A model generated the notes under the pieces. That model made no database searches. It saw only the letters and a list, made by a program, of their open reading frames with translations, and was not told where the DNA came from. The position numbers and the translations under genes were made by a program. This document shows positions 13,191 to 15,832 of a stretch of DNA of 15,832 nucleotides, in pieces; position 1 is the stretch's first letter, and each line of letters starts with the position of its first letter. Origin of the DNA: Chloroflexota bacterium (GTDB lineage Bacteria > Chloroflexota > Anaerolineae > Promineifilales > Promineifilaceae); contig QQUD01000956.1 of the NCBI GenBank assembly GCA_008501785.1, positions 1 to 15,832 of the forward strand, written 5' to 3'.

Positions 13191-14794
13191 TAACCATCGC
13201 TACTATCTGGTGGCTCTACTTCTATCAGGTATTGGTAATTTGGAATTAATTCTACTATCCGATTATATGCTTCTACCAAGGTTTTGCTACTATTAAAATA
13301 GCCACTGAGCATTTCTTGTAAAACGATAGAAAGTGTCAACTCTTCGTAAAGCTGTGTGATCAGTTTGCCTTGACCTTCTTGGATGCCCCAACGGGCTGAG
13401 GTGGCAATGTTCTCACGCAGTTCCAAAACCAGAACATCTCCAAAAATGTCGGATAAATTCGGTGAATTGTTGACAAGTGGCTGGTTGCCCCAGGCATCTA
13501 TAAATTGGCGGGGTTGATTGATGCTTCCTTGCCGCATGGGTACTTTGCGCTGTGTGTCAACGGCTAACCATTGCGCGTACCCTTCGTTGAACCAGTAGTT
13601 GGTGAAGAGAACGGCCGTTTCCCGCTCCGCCTCTTTTGTGACCCCCAACGAACGTACCGTACCAAAATTAGCAGGTGTCCCACTATTATTACCGGCAAGC
13701 GTTGTTAAAACCCCGCTGTTCTCTGCTAAATAAGCTGCGTTAGATTCACATTCCTGGCAAGTTGGAACTGCATCATTGTCCAATCCGGCCAACTGTGGCA
13801 AAAAGTCGGGCGATGTCATGATCATGCCAGTTCGACCTGCCAGATAGGCGTTGCGGGCGCTGGTGTCTGTTTGCACTCCCGGCGGGCTAAACATGTTCAC
13901 AATGCGAAAGTAAAAGTTCAGTGCATCCTGACAGGCAGGTTCTAAAATCAGCACTTCGCCTTTTTCATCAATTAAGTTGCAGCCATTGGCCGCCGCAATA
14001 TGTTCAAATGCCTGATGAGTAGAAATCAGATTTGATTCTGTGGGGATGATGAATCCCGTTGTCAAGTTGTTTTCCAGATCAAAAACAGCTTCGGCAAATG
14101 CGTACATGTCGTCATAATTATTGGGGATGTTTAAGCCACGTTCTTCAACCCAATCGGCACGATAAATGAGCAGTTGTTGGTAGCCATCGCTGGGGATGGC
14201 TGCATCGCCAGATGTCGTGTTTACCAATGCAAGCGCATCTGCATTAAATGTGTCACGGCCGATTTCGTCAATAATCTCAGTTGTCAATGCCACATCAAAA
14301 ACACCTCGCTCTGCCCAGCCAACCGTGTATGCCAACGGATGGATGATGATGTCGGGTAAGGTGTCGGAAAGAACGGCCGTATTCACCAACTGCGGCAGCA
14401 GCATCGGCGACACCAGCATCAACTCCACATCAACCCCATATTCAGAGGTAAAGTTGTTCATCATGTCCTGCAACATCACTTCATGCTCAGCCGATGTTTC
14501 ATCGATCCAAACAGATAAGACAGGGTTGGGTTGGAGATTGGTTGGTGTGGTGCTATTGGGATTGGAAACGGCCGTTGCCGTCGGTGCAGCAATCACCACT
14601 GGTTCCGGCGTTTCCGTTGGTGGCAGCCCCGCCATTGCCGTTGCCGTCGCCAATCGCGGCGGATTCGAAAAACTCGTACAAGCACTACCCAAAAAGACAA
14701 ACAAAATTAACAAAACAACTAGATGGTAGCGTGAATTATCCTTCTTCCTTGCTCCTTGCCCCTTGCCCCTTGCAACTCGATTCTTCATACTCAT
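13190..14794 (-). CDS. Extracellular solute-binding lipoprotein (ABC transporter family 1)
   Basis: 534 residues. It has a basic N-terminus (RVARGKGQGARKK), a hydrophobic segment (24-37) and the lipobox LGSAC with Cys39, then a Thr/Pro/Ala-rich tether (about 40-90). The mature part resembles family 1 periplasmic binding proteins: VLSVWIDETSAEHEVMLQDM, DLPDIIIHPLA-like text (SDTLPDIIIHPLAYTVGWAERGV), GYQQLLIYRADWVEERG, YLAGRTGMIMTSPDFLPQLA and TAVLFTNYWFNEGYAQW. It would capture a sugar or similar solute outside the cell, but no permease genes are in the window. Its ATG overlaps the CoaX stop (ATGA), giving coupled translation. The signal peptide n-region is encoded by a heptanucleotide repeat. 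Confidence 0.85.
   Translation of the reverse strand: MSMKNRVARGKGQGARKKDNSRYHLVVLLILFVFLGSACTSFSNPPRLATATAMAGLPPTETPEPVVIAAPTATAVSNPNSTTPTNLQPNPVLSVWIDETSAEHEVMLQDMMNNFTSEYGVDVELMLVSPMLLPQLVNTAVLSDTLPDIIIHPLAYTVGWAERGVFDVALTTEIIDEIGRDTFNADALALVNTTSGDAAIPSDGYQQLLIYRADWVEERGLNIPNNYDDMYAFAEAVFDLENNLTTGFIIPTESNLISTHQAFEHIAAANGCNLIDEKGEVLILEPACQDALNFYFRIVNMFSPPGVQTDTSARNAYLAGRTGMIMTSPDFLPQLAGLDNDAVPTCQECESNAAYLAENSGVLTTLAGNNSGTPANFGTVRSLGVTKEAERETAVLFTNYWFNEGYAQWLAVDTQRKVPMRQGSINQPRQFIDAWGNQPLVNNSPNLSDIFGDVLVLELRENIATSARWGIQEGQGKLITQLYEELTLSIVLQEMLSGYFNSSKTLVEAYNRIVELIPNYQYLIEVEPPDSSDG
14738..14773. repeat. Heptanucleotide tandem repeat GCAAGGG inside the signal peptide
   Basis: On the minus strand about five 7-bp units (GCAAGGG, GCAAGGG, GCAAGGA, GCAAGGA, AGAAGGA) are in tandem. 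They encode the basic n-region (ARGKGQGARKK) of the lipoprotein. Because the unit is 7 bp, gain or loss of one copy would shift the reading frame. Confidence 0.75.
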
Positions 14795-15564
14795 AAACTC
14801 ACTCTTTCTGATATTAACCGCAGTCCCGTGAGGGTCAATGAATCATCAATCCTATCTATCATTTTAGTGTGGGGTGCAATGACGCTAATGAGGCCCCCTG
14901 TGCCGATAACTTGAATCGGTTGGTCTTGTTCGGGGTGTTGGGAGAAGACTTGCTTCAAAATACCTTCAATCAATCCCACGTATCCATGAATGAGGCCAGA
15001 TTGAATGGCGTGAATGGTGTTGCGGCCAATAACCTGTGGCGGTGGGATTAGTTCGACGTGACCAAGTTGGGCGGCCCGACTGGCCAGCGCGTCGGCAATG
15101 ATGCGCAGTCCCGGTGCAATCACGCCACCGTGAAAATCGCCATTTGTGGTGACGATTTCAAATTTTGTGGCGGTTCCCATGTCAATGACCACCGCCGGAC
15201 CAGGATAGAGTGTGTGCGCTGCCGCCACATTCACAATTCGATCTGCGCCTACCGCATAAGGGTCGTCGGCCAAAATGCGAATGCCGGTGTCGAGGTCGGC
15301 GTTGACGAGAACGGCCGTTTCTCCCAAAAACTGCTCACACACCATCTGAAAAATACGCGTCAGCGGTGGCACCACACTCGCCATGATCACCCGATCAATC
15401 TTTCCGTCCAGTTTTTGTTTGCGCAGCAGCACCGACAGCGAGATTTCGTATTCGTCAGAGGTTTTGGTTAAATCGGTGCGCAGTCGCCATCGCTGTTCCC
15501 AGGAACGGCCGTTCCACACCCCAAGCTTTATATTTGTGTTTCCAATATCAATTGCTAACAGCAT
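14791..15564 (-). CDS. coaX: Type III pantothenate kinase
   Basis: 257 residues from ATG 15564. The frame is open another 69 nt upstream, but MLLAIDIGNTNIKLG is the normal family start. CoaX phosphorylates pantothenate, the first step of coenzyme A synthesis. Visible motifs: DIGNTNIKLG (phosphate-binding), GADRIVNVAAAH, VVIDMGTATKFEIV (the second phosphate loop, with the family's usual MGTAT) and GGVIAPGL. Length is typical. There is no Shine-Dalgarno; TATAAA lies 10 nt before the ATG. The stop codon overlaps the start of the lipoprotein gene. Two AACGGCCGTT copies are in the gene, encoding ETAV and WNGRSW. Confidence 0.94.
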   Translation of the reverse strand: MLLAIDIGNTNIKLGVWNGRSWEQRWRLRTDLTKTSDEYEISLSVLLRKQKLDGKIDRVIMASVVPPLTRIFQMVCEQFLGETAVLVNADLDTGIRILADDPYAVGADRIVNVAAAHTLYPGPAVVIDMGTATKFEIVTTNGDFHGGVIAPGLRIIADALASRAAQLGHVELIPPPQVIGRNTIHAIQSGLIHGYVGLIEGILKQVFSQHPEQDQPIQVIGTGGLISVIAPHTKMIDRIDDSLTLTGLRLISERVSL

Positions 15565-15574
15565 AGTGAGTGAT

Positions 15575-15601
15575 TTTATAGGTGCGTGGGAGTGCTGGCA
15601 A
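15575..15601 (-). promoter_or_regulatory. Candidate promoter of coaX
   Basis: On the minus strand TTGCCA (15601-15596) and TATAAA (15580-15575) are spaced by 15 bp, which is short. The -10 box ends 10 nt before ATG 15564, which would give a very short or absent untranslated leader. Confidence 0.35.
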
Positions 15602-15756
15602 ACGAATTGAAAGGATGTTTTACCAATTATCATTTACGGGGTAAACTGCCTGCTGAATGTTGAAAAATATTTTCTTTTGCCATCGAATGAATTCGATGTC
15701 TGAGGTCTGAAAACATGTTTATGAACGTTAAGAAAATAAAACGGTAATAGGGAACT

Positions 15757-15823
15757 TGTCATTCCCGCGCAGGCGGGAATCCATGACGTAGTCGAGTAGA
15801 TTCCCGCCTGCGCGGGAATGACA
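15757..15823. repeat. REP/MITE-like inverted repeat at the right edge
   Basis: Two perfect 25-bp inverted arms (15757-15781 and 15799-15823) surround a 17-bp spacer. Each arm is itself near-palindromic around ATTCCCGCGCAGGCGGGAAT. This TCATTCCCGC...GCGGGAATGA type is a widespread dispersed intergenic repeat (dRS3-like in Neisseria, REP-like elsewhere). It lies upstream of coaX. Confidence 0.85.
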
Positions 15824-15832
15824 GGGCCACAT

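Larger units (their letters stand above)
7010..15513. repeat. Dispersed palindrome AACGGCCGTT, nine exact copies
   Basis: Exact copies start at 7010, 7870, 8036, 9110, 12105, 13610, 14567, 15310 and 15504, in genes and between them. Flanks often extend the symmetry towards GGAAACGGCCGTTTCC. Shorter ACGGCCGT matches occur at 2073, 2159, 9838, 10120 and 14372. Chance expectation for a given decamer in this window is far below one. It resembles the HIP1 type of highly repeated palindrome in cyanobacteria, with a different sequence. Confidence 0.85.

Overview
This is a bacterial chromosome window of moderate GC content. The housekeeping gene set is a Bacillus-type chorismate mutase with a type I-beta DAHP synthase, a type III pantothenate kinase, a lipoprotein solute-binding protein rich in Thr/Pro after the lipobox, and an MgtC/SapB protein. 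An abundant AACGGCCGTT palindrome runs through this part. Together these fit a Gram-positive-like or Chloroflexota-type organism best. That placement is an inference and could not be tested by search here.

Layout. (1) Positions 1-171, minus strand: N-terminus of a ChlI/BchI-type chelatase AAA+ ATPase. (2) Positions about 329-6873, plus strand: an accessory island that looks like an undescribed RiPP-type system. Its first gene (527-3016) is a cyanobactin PatA/PatG-family subtilisin with a peroxiredoxin domain inserted between the protease and the PatG C-terminal domain. The reading frame passes through an in-frame UGA located exactly at the peroxidatic cysteine (DTPG-UGA-TVE). A 6-bp stem with a G-containing loop, 21 nt downstream, matches the expected bacterial SECIS layout, so the gene most likely encodes a selenoprotein. 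Downstream are four short proteins (3151, 3434, 4323, 6652). Three share an N-terminal signature M-x-[LI]-P-x-[LQ]-x3-V-x-R and three are very Cys-rich, as expected for precursor peptides with a common leader. A 618-residue beta-helix protein (4746-6602) lies among them. (3) Positions 7154-8368, plus strand: a glycerophosphodiester phosphodiesterase and a Nudix hydrolase with directly abutting frames. (4) Positions 8365-15564, minus strand: MgtC/SapB, a beta-propeller protein, DAHP synthase, chorismate mutase, an alpha/beta-hydrolase-like protein, a solute-binding lipoprotein and CoaX. A REP-like inverted repeat lies at the right edge.

The second striking feature is upstream of the chorismate mutase (11850-12042, minus strand). 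It contains a consensus sigma-70 promoter, a 27-residue leader peptide with seven Phe/Tyr codons among eight consecutive codons, mutually exclusive antiterminator and terminator stems, and a T-tract. This is a classical aromatic amino acid attenuator resembling enterobacterial pheL. It would make chorismate mutase, and perhaps DAHP synthase behind it, respond to charged tRNA-Phe/Tyr. The aroH-aroF gap holds three tandem hairpins with almost identical geometry.

The exact AACGGCCGTT decamer occurs nine times between 7010 and 15513 and never in the accessory island. This supports a different origin for the island.
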